Below, piece after piece: positions 1-6,203 of a stretch of 26,169 nt of DNA. Location of the stretch: the NCBI GenBank assembly GCA_964649095.1, contig CAZYPH010000020.1, forward strand, positions 1 through 26,169. Direction: 5' to 3'. How positions within the stretch are numbered: the stretch's first letter is position 1; each line of letters starts with the position of its first letter. The position numbers and the translations under genes are program-made. The stretch is from CAZYPH01 sp964649095. GTDB taxonomy: Bacteria; Bdellovibrionota; UBA1018; UBA923. The notes below the pieces were generated by a model that worked only from the letters and a program-made list of their open reading frames with translations, ran no database searches and had not been told where the DNA came from.

Positions 1-55
1 TAGCCCCAGAAACTGACGCAGGATCAAGCCAAAAGCACCGCTTAACAGCCAAACG

Positions 56-1705
56 CTAGTCGCGGTCGTAGACGGCGACCTTGGGCCTCACCCTCGTACG
101 AATCACTCCCCCCGCCCGACTCTTCAGAATCGCAGCATGGGCGCGTCGACGACGGAAAATACGTTTTCGTTTTTTGCGGCCTGGCAACTCTGGTTGGTCA
201 TCGTACTGGCTAGCGATCATACGCTTGTAACCAACGGGTAGTGGCAATTGAATCTCAGAACCCACGCGCAGACTTTGAATAAAACTACTCAAGCGATTGG
301 TGTCACGAATGGCTTGGGGCTCTAAACGAAAACGCTGCGCCACTTTTTGAACAGTGTCGCCGCGTTGAACAACATAACTAGAAAACAGTACGCGTTTATC
401 AAAACTATCGTCGTTGTACGTTGCTAAGAATCGATCACGCACCGACATGGGTAGTTTAATACGATAGGTTTTAAGTGACGGTGGTGTGCACCATCGGCGT
501 AATTCTGGGTTCAACATTTTTACGGTCGAATAGGCTAGGCCTGATGCTTTGGCTACGGCAAACAAGTCGGCAGGGCCTTTGATTTCAAACTCACCAATTT
601 GTTCATTCGGATTAGCAACCATATAGACGCTAGGGGTAAGGCCTTGAACAGAGATGCTGGTAACGGCTGCAGAAACGTCTTCTTCTTCGTCTGCTTCTAC
701 GCCTTCATCCGTGACGGCTAGTTCTGTTTTTTCGTCAGCAACGGTATCGTCGGTAGCGACTTCTTGTGGTTCGCCTAATTCTTTTGGAGTGACGTCTTCT
801 GCAAGATCATCACCCTGAGAGTCAGACGATATTCCTGCTAGATAGTTTTTTGTAGTCTTTGACAATGGACTTACAAATCCAAACATCTCCGCATTTTTCG
901 TCAGAATAGCTGCAGCGAAAATTTTTGGAACGTAGTCGCGCGTTTCAGGCCTAAAGAATTTATACTTCGACAATTCCCAGAAATCGTTCACGCGGTACTT
1001 CATAATCGCGCGACGCACTTTGTTTTCACCGGCGTTATACCCGGCGAAGGCCAATTCCCAAGACCCGAACTCTTGTTGGAGTTCTCGAAGATACGCGATA
1101 GCAGCCATAGTCGAGCGTTTGGTATCGCGACGTTCGTCTAACCAATAGTCCACAACCATGCCATAACGCACACCGGTTGGTTTAATAAACTGCCAGGGTC
1201 CAACGGCTTTGGCGTGCGATTTGGCGATGTTGTTAAAACCACTTTCCATCATGGCTAAGTAGACTAAGTCTTGTGGCATGTTATTGGCTTTTAAGATTTT
1301 TGATATTGCTGGAATAAAATAACGCCCACGGGCCAGGTATTTTTCAAAGTACTTGCGACCTTTGCCGGTGAAATAGTTAATCCAAAACTCTACTTTCGGA
1401 TTCACCACCACGGGCAGATCAAATTGTTGGTGTTTCAAGGGCTGTCCGTCGACAACAAGGGGCCCGCTCGCTGAAACGGGCTGAAGACCGCCCCGCTGGT
1501 TGAGTTTGTTTTGTCGAATAAGAGCACTAATGGCATCGTTTGCGCGGGCTTGATCGTTATTATTTTCAGATTCGTACGTAACGCGTACGTCGGCATCGCC
1601 ATTCACCGGATTAGTACGTGTATTTTGCGTCGCGCAGGCTGCTAAAACACTTGAAAGAGTTAAAAGACCGACTGTTCGCAGAGCGGATGTTTTTGCAGAG
1701 TTCAT
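56..1705 (-). CDS. mltD: MltD-like membrane-bound lytic murein transglycosylase with LysM domains
   Basis: This periplasmic lipoprotein should cleave the MurNAc-GlcNAc bond of peptidoglycan non-hydrolytically. Residues 1-24 form a lipoprotein signal ending in the lipobox LAAC (lipidated Cys24). The SLT domain spans about 120-240: MMESGF carries the catalytic Glu154, followed by AVGPWQFI and AGYNAGE, the usual family blocks. A weak LysM-like segment (about 370-420) and a clear one (YVVQRGDTVQKVAQRF, about 445-490) should bind glycan. The two regions are joined by an acidic Glu/Asp-rich linker (about 290-350). The last 45 residues are strongly basic (KKRKRIFRRRR), which is not typical of MltD and could bind the cell wall or nucleic acid. 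The ATG at 1705 is the only start that keeps the signal peptide. A small palindrome (CCGAAT-TT-ATTCGG, 1719-1732) lies just upstream. The family call is firm; physiological role is inferred. Confidence 0.9.
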   Translation of the reverse strand: MNSAKTSALRTVGLLTLSSVLAACATQNTRTNPVNGDADVRVTYESENNNDQARANDAISALIRQNKLNQRGGLQPVSASGPLVVDGQPLKHQQFDLPVVVNPKVEFWINYFTGKGRKYFEKYLARGRYFIPAISKILKANNMPQDLVYLAMMESGFNNIAKSHAKAVGPWQFIKPTGVRYGMVVDYWLDERRDTKRSTMAAIAYLRELQQEFGSWELAFAGYNAGENKVRRAIMKYRVNDFWELSKYKFFRPETRDYVPKIFAAAILTKNAEMFGFVSPLSKTTKNYLAGISSDSQGDDLAEDVTPKELGEPQEVATDDTVADEKTELAVTDEGVEADEEEDVSAAVTSISVQGLTPSVYMVANPNEQIGEFEIKGPADLFAVAKASGLAYSTVKMLNPELRRWCTPPSLKTYRIKLPMSVRDRFLATYNDDSFDKRVLFSSYVVQRGDTVQKVAQRFRLEPQAIRDTNRLSSFIQSLRVGSEIQLPLPVGYKRMIASQYDDQPELPGRKKRKRIFRRRRAHAAILKSRAGGVIRTRVRPKVAVYDRD

Positions 1706-1718
1706 TATGTAAATGGTA

Positions 1719-1732
1719 CCGAATTTATTCGG
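1719..1732. promoter_or_regulatory. Operator-like palindrome upstream of mltD
   Basis: CCGAAT-TT-ATTCGG is a perfect 6-bp inverted repeat with a 2-bp centre, 14 bases before the mltD start codon. Its position would suit a repressor site or a structure in the 5' leader. Six-base arms can arise by chance, so this is a weak call. Confidence 0.25.
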
Positions 1733-1832
1733 GATTGGTCAAACGTGATTCGGTTGCTTGACATTTTGCAGTCGTCGATCATGGCACTTATTGCCGACTA
1801 TTTTGGACTGTCGGCGTTGCTCGGACGTTTAG

Positions 1833-2519
1833 TTAGTGCAACACAATCCCCAAAGCCATTTGATAGGTCATACTTTCGAAGAACGGATCGTACGAGATAG
1901 TAATCTGCTCGCGCACACCAAAACCGCTGTGCAGCGGAATAACTTGCAATTCAAAACCCACGTAAGGGGCCCAAAACGCCGGGCGCAACTGCGAGGTGCG
2001 ACTCGAAGAATTGTCTGTGATCGAATATTGAAAATAAGAGTACTGCACACCTGCTCGCACCCCAAACAATTCATCTTGACCAAAACGATAAAACGGCCCA
2101 AAACGCCCGCGGTAGGCTTTTTCTTCGGACGATAATTGAATCCCGGCCAACTCTTCACGCCCGGTTGCGTAGTGTGCCGCCAAACCAAAACCAAACTGTG
2201 GCGACAGGTGGTAATCAAACTGCGCGGCCCCACCAAATCGCAGTGTATTCACGCGATTCGGATGGTGCCTTGGAGCCACTTCAAAATAAAACATCGGCGC
2301 CACGTTGAAGCGCCCTTTCTGATTGGTCATGTCTTGCTGGGTATCGGGGTTGGTGGGTGTGGGCTGTAGTGCTGAGGCTGCGGCCGGCGGTGATTTTTGA
2401 GGCGTCCTGCTATCGAACGCATCGGGCTCAGCAGCCCAAAGCGCCAGCGACGCCAACGCACGCACAATAAAAACAAAAAATATCCAATAAAAATGGTACC
2501 GCCATCGCCCCGTTGTCAT
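1833..2519 (-). CDS. Exported protein, predicted outer-membrane beta-barrel
   Basis: The product is 228 residues and I do not recognise the family. Residues 1-30 are a basic start plus a hydrophobic segment (YWIFFVFIVRALASLALWAA) consistent with a signal peptide. Residues 35-65 are a Pro/Ala/Thr/Gln-rich, probably disordered linker. From about 70 to the end the sequence alternates polar and hydrophobic residues with many aromatics (FNVAPMFYFEVAP, RFGPFYRF, GVQYSYFQYSI, YQMALGIVLH), the pattern of transmembrane beta-strands in a small barrel of about eight to ten strands. It sits between the antitoxin and mltD on the same strand, 61 bp after the antitoxin and 127 bp before mltD. Surface exposure is inferred from composition only. 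Confidence 0.6.
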   Translation of the reverse strand: MTTGRWRYHFYWIFFVFIVRALASLALWAAEPDAFDSRTPQKSPPAAASALQPTPTNPDTQQDMTNQKGRFNVAPMFYFEVAPRHHPNRVNTLRFGGAAQFDYHLSPQFGFGLAAHYATGREELAGIQLSSEEKAYRGRFGPFYRFGQDELFGVRAGVQYSYFQYSITDNSSSRTSQLRPAFWAPYVGFELQVIPLHSGFGVREQITISYDPFFESMTYQMALGIVLH

Positions 2520-2580
2520 CTGGACTTGAATTTAAACAAACCCTTTTCGGGTAGGCAATCGTGGTCTAATAAAAACCAGT

Positions 2581-3180
2581 TCACCCAGCCAGCAGTAATA
2601 ACTCGCGCAAGTCCTCGCGCGGCTCTTTCTTTTTATCATCCAAAAGATCCCGCTTCATTTGAACGATAATACACTTTACAAGTTCTGACTTCTTGAGCTT
2701 CGTCTGTTTCTCTAATTTGACGAATAAAGCATAGAGGGTATCGTTGAGTTTAATCGAGAACCGCGCATCGGCTTTCCCCTCAGCGTCGTCAGTAGAGAGA
2801 TAACATTTCAGTTTGGACTGCAGCGTCTTAGCCTTAGAAACCTTTTGCAGATAGTACCGAAAGACTACCGTTTGTTTAGACTCGTTTGTTGATGCCCCAA
2901 GCTCATAACAGGCTAGAATCAAAGCATCGATCAAATGCCGGGGGAGCCGAGTTTCAATCGGATGCCGTGCGCTGTGAATAACTTCTTGAATACGCGGAAC
3001 CGATTGCTGGGGTATCGACACCACGCTGTCACACGCATCACAGATCGCAACCAAAACATTAGGCACCGTTCCTTTACCTGAAACCAGTGGTACGTTACGT
3101 TCTTTGAACGTCGTAGAGCGGACCTGCCTACACTCTTGGCAGATTGCCTTGGATTTCTCGCCTACCTTATAAAGTTTCAT
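2581..3180 (-). CDS. Zinc-ribbon antitoxin (MqsA/YgiT-type N-terminus) with two ribbon-helix-helix-like segments
   Basis: This is the probable antitoxin and autorepressor of the toxin encoded just upstream. The start codon overlaps the toxin stop by ATGA, so the two are translationally coupled in toxin-first order, as in mqsRA. Residues 1-60 form a zinc ribbon with C14-x2-C17 and C47-x2-C50, the arrangement of the YgiT/MqsA N-terminal domain. MqsA normally continues into an XRE helix-turn-helix. Here residues about 73-117 (IETRLPRHLIDALILACYEL onward) and about 138-180 (ARFSIKLNDTLYALFVKLEK onward) each look like a strand-helix-helix ribbon-helix-helix unit, so the chain may carry a built-in RHH dimer. 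The tail is Lys/Glu/Leu-rich. The Zn motif is directly visible; the RHH assignment and the antitoxin role are inference. Confidence 0.65.
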   Translation of the reverse strand: MKLYKVGEKSKAICQECRQVRSTTFKERNVPLVSGKGTVPNVLVAICDACDSVVSIPQQSVPRIQEVIHSARHPIETRLPRHLIDALILACYELGASTNESKQTVVFRYYLQKVSKAKTLQSKLKCYLSTDDAEGKADARFSIKLNDTLYALFVKLEKQTKLKKSELVKCIIVQMKRDLLDDKKKEPREDLRELLLLAG

Positions 3181-3521
3181 ATCATTTCGCCTTTCGAACC
3201 ACTACTTCGATGAAAACTTATGAACCAGACATCGGGCTCTAAAAAGTAGAGCTTAATGTACCAACGCTCACGCTTCTGCCCCACTTCCAACGCCGATTCT
3301 GGCTTAAAAATGTGGACCGATATTTTTGGAACCATATGATGGGGTGCCGACGTATACTGTGTGCCTCTGCAAACAGTCAGTAGCCGAATGACCTGAGCTT
3401 GCGTTATGTCACCAGCCAAAAAAAGGTTTTTCTCCTGAAGTTTTCCGCCACGCGCTTCGTGTTGCACGCGACCATTTCTAATGGCCTCAATTGCTTTTTC
3501 GCGAATTTTTCGAAAGCCCAT
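3177..3521 (-). CDS. Probable type II toxin, MqsR/DUF4258-like ribonuclease
   Basis: This 114-residue protein precedes the zinc-ribbon antitoxin. The frame stays open upstream to 3752, but that extension runs through a palindromic element and into the peptidase gene. The ATG at 3521 (MGFRKIREKAIEAIRNGRV) gives a family-sized protein and leaves the operator palindrome outside the gene. The N-terminal helix is followed by LFLAGDITQAQVIRLLTVCR and the C-terminal strand pair RWYIKLYFLEPDVWFISFH, which resembles the last strands of MqsR (xVYLKITVIHDVLIVSFK). MqsR-like toxins are mRNA interferases of the RelE fold. Identity to any one family is weak by eye; a DUF4258-type toxin is the main alternative. 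Both kinds are known to pair with YgiT-type zinc-finger antitoxins. No strong Shine-Dalgarno precedes the start. Confidence 0.6.
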   Translation of the reverse strand: MGFRKIREKAIEAIRNGRVQHEARGGKLQEKNLFLAGDITQAQVIRLLTVCRGTQYTSAPHHMVPKISVHIFKPESALEVGQKRERWYIKLYFLEPDVWFISFHRSSGSKGEMI

Positions 3522-3531
3522 AGATTGCTCT

Positions 3532-3557
3532 ATTTGTACGACAGTCTGCGTACAAAT
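3532..3557. promoter_or_regulatory. Perfect 9-bp inverted repeat, probable TA operator
   Basis: ATTTGTACG (3532-3540) and CGTACAAAT (3549-3557) are perfect inverted copies around an 8-bp centre, 11 bp upstream of the toxin start. On the minus strand the start-proximal arm includes TACAAAT, usable as a -10 element, with TTGCAT 17 bp further upstream as a poor -35. A repressor bound here would cover the promoter, as expected for an autoregulated toxin-antitoxin operon. The palindrome is seen directly; the regulator is inferred. Confidence 0.6.
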
Positions 3558-3588
3558 GCAACAAGCAAAAAAAAAATACACCCACCCA

Positions 3589-3708
3589 ATTTCACCCGCA
3601 GAAGGGCTCAGATGCGCGAAGCGAGGGAACTCGTTGACCGCCACCGCGAGGCTATGCCTCGCGGAATTTCCAATGTCCAAAGCAGATGAGCCCTTATGCG
3701 GGTGAAAT
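3589..3708. repeat. 120-bp nested inverted-repeat element
   Basis: The outer arms (3589-3610 and 3687-3708) are 22-bp inverted copies with a single mismatch at 3601. Inside lie a perfect 9-bp hairpin with a 3-base loop (CCGCGAGGC-TAT-GCCTCGCGG, 3644-3664) and, on the plus strand, a 6-bp stem closed by a GGAA (GNRA-type) tetraloop (about 3625-3640). RNA from the plus strand could fold as a long stem closing two hairpins. The right arm ends two bases before the peptidase stop codon, so the element fills the space between the peptidase and TA genes. It could be a palindromic repeat family, a small non-autonomous mobile element or an elaborate terminator. I see no flanking duplication and no integron attC core sites. 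Confidence 0.7.
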
Positions 3709-3709
3709 C

Positions 3710-5509
3710 CTACATTTTGACGGTGGCGAATGCTGCGGTGACAGTAGTACAATCCCTCGACCCCGCCCCAAACTGCTGCTCACACTCGCGAATCGTCTCT
3801 TGTTTCATCTCGGCGAAGTTTGAGGTGCTCGACAGACGCGTCGTCAACACGCGGTAGTAGATTCTCTCAGCTTTTTCTTTACCAATACCTTCTACGATAA
3901 GTGCCGCTGCACGGTTTGGAATGCCGCTGTTGCGGTGCACTCCGCAATGGTCGTTGCGGGCCGTACACTCACCCGTTGTAGGAATGCGTCGCGGTGAATC
4001 GTTCACGTTCGGTTGACCGAACTCTTCGGGGCGCAACATATTGCGGAGAGCCCGTCGTCCCGATGAATCGGCCATGACGTAACGACCGATGTCGAAGTTC
4101 CCTGGAAAATAGTCGACCATCTTTCCGAAAAAATCGGAGAACGATTCATTGAGAGCACCGGGCTCAGCCGCGTAGACTAAGTTTGCAGAATTAGCCGTCA
4201 CGCCGTGAGTCATCTCGTGCGCGGCGACATCAAGACCATAACTCAAGTCTACGAAATACTGCCCATCGCCATCGCCATAGGCCATCACGCCGCCGAATTC
4301 ATCCGTCCAGAAGGCATTGGCCATGTTGATGCCGATATGCACGATGCTGTTGATGCGCGAGTTGCGATTGTCGTGCGAGAGGCGGTTAAAATTAGCTCTA
4401 TAGTAATTATAAACCAAACCCGCATTGCGGTAGGCATTCAAGCCCGAACGATCAATTTGATCCGACCGACGGCCGTCCTCTAACACTTTTTGGTACCAGC
4501 TGTAGTTGATGTGCGTGGGCATGCCTGATTCATCAACACGACGGCGCGCCTCTTCGGTATTGGCGCTATAGACGGTGCGTAGACCATGGGTGCGCAAGTT
4601 CTGCACAACCTCAGCGGGCAACGCACGCGGTGTTGGCAAGCGGCGCACCGGCGCATCGGCACTAACGTTGGGCGCTGCAGCCAACGCCCCTAACTGCGCC
4701 GTAAAACCCTCGCCATCAGCATGGTGCGCGCGTTTGTATTCTAAAAGTACCGCACCACTATGCGCATCTAAAAACACTACTCGACCGCTGTGCTGCGGGC
4801 CTGAGCGGGTGTTGAATTTATAGACCAAGTGATTTTCTTGATTATGGTCTTTGTAAATTTCTAATGCTGGTGAACCATCTAACTCGACCGCTGCATTAAA
4901 GTGCGATGACACCAAACGGGGCAAATGGGCTTCAGTCACGGTTGGATTGGTATTCAGGCTCGCATTAAAAGGCCGTTCGGTTGCGCCGGTAATTACGCCC
5001 CGTGAATTAAAGTGCACCGCCGATTCTTGACCAATTATTTTAATGCCTTGGTAACGCTGCTCAAACTTGACCGTAGTGCCCAGCTCATCGCCGATAGCGC
5101 GCACAGGCACCAATGAAACCGCCGCGTCAGATGGATTAGCGGCTAGGCCTGTTTTAAATCGTGAGGAGGTATCAGTCTTCGATAAACCGTTCGAGCCGGC
5201 TTGCGACTGCTGCAGATACGCTTGTGCTTGGCTCACTAGGTTCTCTACGTGATTACCCGTAGCCGGTGTTGGAGCAAACCCGTTTACCAACACACGTCTC
5301 GCACTGGCTACCGTACCGTTGGGATTGATGGCGACCTCAAACCCCGTCGACGCAGGCCTTAGTCTTGGGCGCGCTGTTTGGGCAAAGGCTTCAGAGCTAA
5401 TAGAAAACACCCCAGAAGACACCACCATCGACACACTGAGAACACCGGACAACAACGTTTGAACCATTCGTAGCTCACCCTGCTGAACAGGGCGTTGATT
5501 GAAATTCAT
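3710..5509 (-). CDS. Secreted M4 (thermolysin-like) zinc metallopeptidase
   Basis: This extracellular endopeptidase is made as a pre-pro-protein of 599 residues. A signal peptide ends near AFA-QT (about residue 44). Residues about 60-260 are an FTP/PepSY-type propeptide that acts as chaperone and inhibitor. The catalytic domain follows from about 310. HEMTH (431-435) supplies the zinc-binding His431 and His435 and the base Glu432, and GALNESFSDFFG supplies the third ligand Glu455, 20 residues after His435 exactly as in thermolysin. CGVHRNSGIPNRAA carries the transition-state His. All catalytic residues appear intact. The ATG at 5509 has GGGGG 8 bases upstream; ATG at 5467 (residue 15), preceded by AGGGTG, is an alternative. 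It is probably transcribed alone from its own promoter region. Likely roles are nutrient scavenging or prey/host degradation (inference). Confidence 0.93.
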   Translation of the reverse strand: MNFNQRPVQQGELRMVQTLLSGVLSVSMVVSSGVFSISSEAFAQTARPRLRPASTGFEVAINPNGTVASARRVLVNGFAPTPATGNHVENLVSQAQAYLQQSQAGSNGLSKTDTSSRFKTGLAANPSDAAVSLVPVRAIGDELGTTVKFEQRYQGIKIIGQESAVHFNSRGVITGATERPFNASLNTNPTVTEAHLPRLVSSHFNAAVELDGSPALEIYKDHNQENHLVYKFNTRSGPQHSGRVVFLDAHSGAVLLEYKRAHHADGEGFTAQLGALAAAPNVSADAPVRRLPTPRALPAEVVQNLRTHGLRTVYSANTEEARRRVDESGMPTHINYSWYQKVLEDGRRSDQIDRSGLNAYRNAGLVYNYYRANFNRLSHDNRNSRINSIVHIGINMANAFWTDEFGGVMAYGDGDGQYFVDLSYGLDVAAHEMTHGVTANSANLVYAAEPGALNESFSDFFGKMVDYFPGNFDIGRYVMADSSGRRALRNMLRPEEFGQPNVNDSPRRIPTTGECTARNDHCGVHRNSGIPNRAAALIVEGIGKEKAERIYYRVLTTRLSSTSNFAEMKQETIRECEQQFGAGSRDCTTVTAAFATVKM

Positions 5510-5539
5510 CCTGAATACCCCCAGTTACATGTATTCGCA

Positions 5540-5586
5540 ATTCTGGTGCCAGAATATACTTTTTACAAAAATAAATTTTTTACAAA
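5540..5586 (-). promoter_or_regulatory. Probable promoter and operator of the M4 peptidase gene
   Basis: On the minus strand, TATATT (5553-5558) is a good -10 element, placing the transcript start near 5546 and giving a leader of about 37 bases. There is no good -35. Instead two direct copies of TTTGTAAAAA (minus strand, 5560-5569 and 5577-5586), 17 bp apart, abut the -10, the layout of an activator-dependent promoter. ATTCTGG-TG-CCAGAAT (5540-5555) is a perfect 7-bp palindrome covering the -10 edge and start point, like a repressor operator. All motifs are seen; their roles are inferred. Confidence 0.5.
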
Positions 5587-5621
5587 GATTTTAGCTAGAT
5601 AGAAGCGCTGCGAGGCATAAT

Positions 5622-5678
5622 TTTAACGCGTTCTGTTAGTTTAACTATATAATTTTTACACTGACAAAACGCGTTAAA
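5622..5678. repeat. Inverted repeat of AACGCGTT boxes upstream of the M4 peptidase
   Basis: TTTAACGCGTTCTGT (5622-5636) and ACAAAACGCGTTAAA (5664-5678) are 15-base inverted copies with one mismatch. Each contains the self-complementary AACGCGTT, and the two boxes are 43 bp apart, about four helical turns. They lie 115-170 bp upstream of the peptidase start in an AT-rich stretch with further TGTAAAAA copies (5653-5660, 5686-5696). A DNA-looping regulator is one possible reader. No known binding-site consensus is claimed. Confidence 0.45.
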
Positions 5679-5721
5679 GCATGTATTTTTTACAAATCAC
5701 TGCCGGTCGGGAAAGTATTTT

Positions 5722-6174
5722 TTACGCAATTTTAGATTCGTCGAATTTTGAAATATGGTCTTTCAACGTATCAAATAAAACTTCATCGCTCTCAAAAACG
5801 TCTTCAACATAAGTCGAATCAAATAAGTACTGCGACATCTCTTGCACCACGTTGCGTAGTGGTTTTTTAAAATACAACCCATTAAGAGCGTTTTCAGACA
5901 ACTCGGCCTTCAATTGTTTTTTCTGATTTTTAAACGCTTCAGACTCCGTAAAGTTCTGCGCACTCAAATCATCAAGATGCGCGCCGACACGTTCACGAAT
6001 CGTGGTATTGATATCTTCTTCGGTCATGATCAACGAACTTAGTTTATTCGCACACTCGTCGTACAATTTGACGCGGTCTTGCGGATTAAAAATAATGTAC
6101 TGACGATTCTCGAGTTTACCGATCATTGTTTTCGCCAATGTCTTAATGGAATTTGAATTGGTAAATGCTGACAT
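5722..6174 (-). CDS. DUF507-like protein
   Basis: This is a cytoplasmic, mostly helical 150-residue protein with no signal peptide or membrane segment. The block TEEDINTTIRERVGAHLDDL followed by an acidic helix and KKQLKAEL resembles DUF507, a family of unknown function whose members carry one or two copies of a motif like LTAEDRLNEKVREIL. A second, weaker copy may be FESDEVLFDTLKDHISKF near the C-terminus. It begins 29 bp after murJ ends on the same strand and is probably co-transcribed with murJ and the PHA-type gene. The family call is from memory of sequence pattern and is moderate. Confidence 0.55.
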   Translation of the reverse strand: MSAFTNSNSIKTLAKTMIGKLENRQYIIFNPQDRVKLYDECANKLSSLIMTEEDINTTIRERVGAHLDDLSAQNFTESEAFKNQKKQLKAELSENALNGLYFKKPLRNVVQEMSQYLFDSTYVEDVFESDEVLFDTLKDHISKFDESKIA

Positions 6175-6203
6175 AATTGCGTTTAGCCCCCTGCTGCTAC
6201 AGT

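Noticed and set aside
1793..1815. GCCGAC/GTCGGC inverted repeat as a terminator between the beta-barrel gene and mltD
   Set aside because: Only six paired bases with an 11-base loop and no T run; too weak to call.
3589..3708. Integron attC site next to the toxin-antitoxin pair
   Set aside because: The palindrome has the right size, but the core GTTRRRY/RYYYAAC ends are absent and no integrase is in the window.
3522..3752. Longer toxin ORF starting at 3752
   Set aside because: The extra 77 residues are encoded by the nested palindrome and operator and overlap the peptidase 3' end; the family-sized protein starts at 3521.
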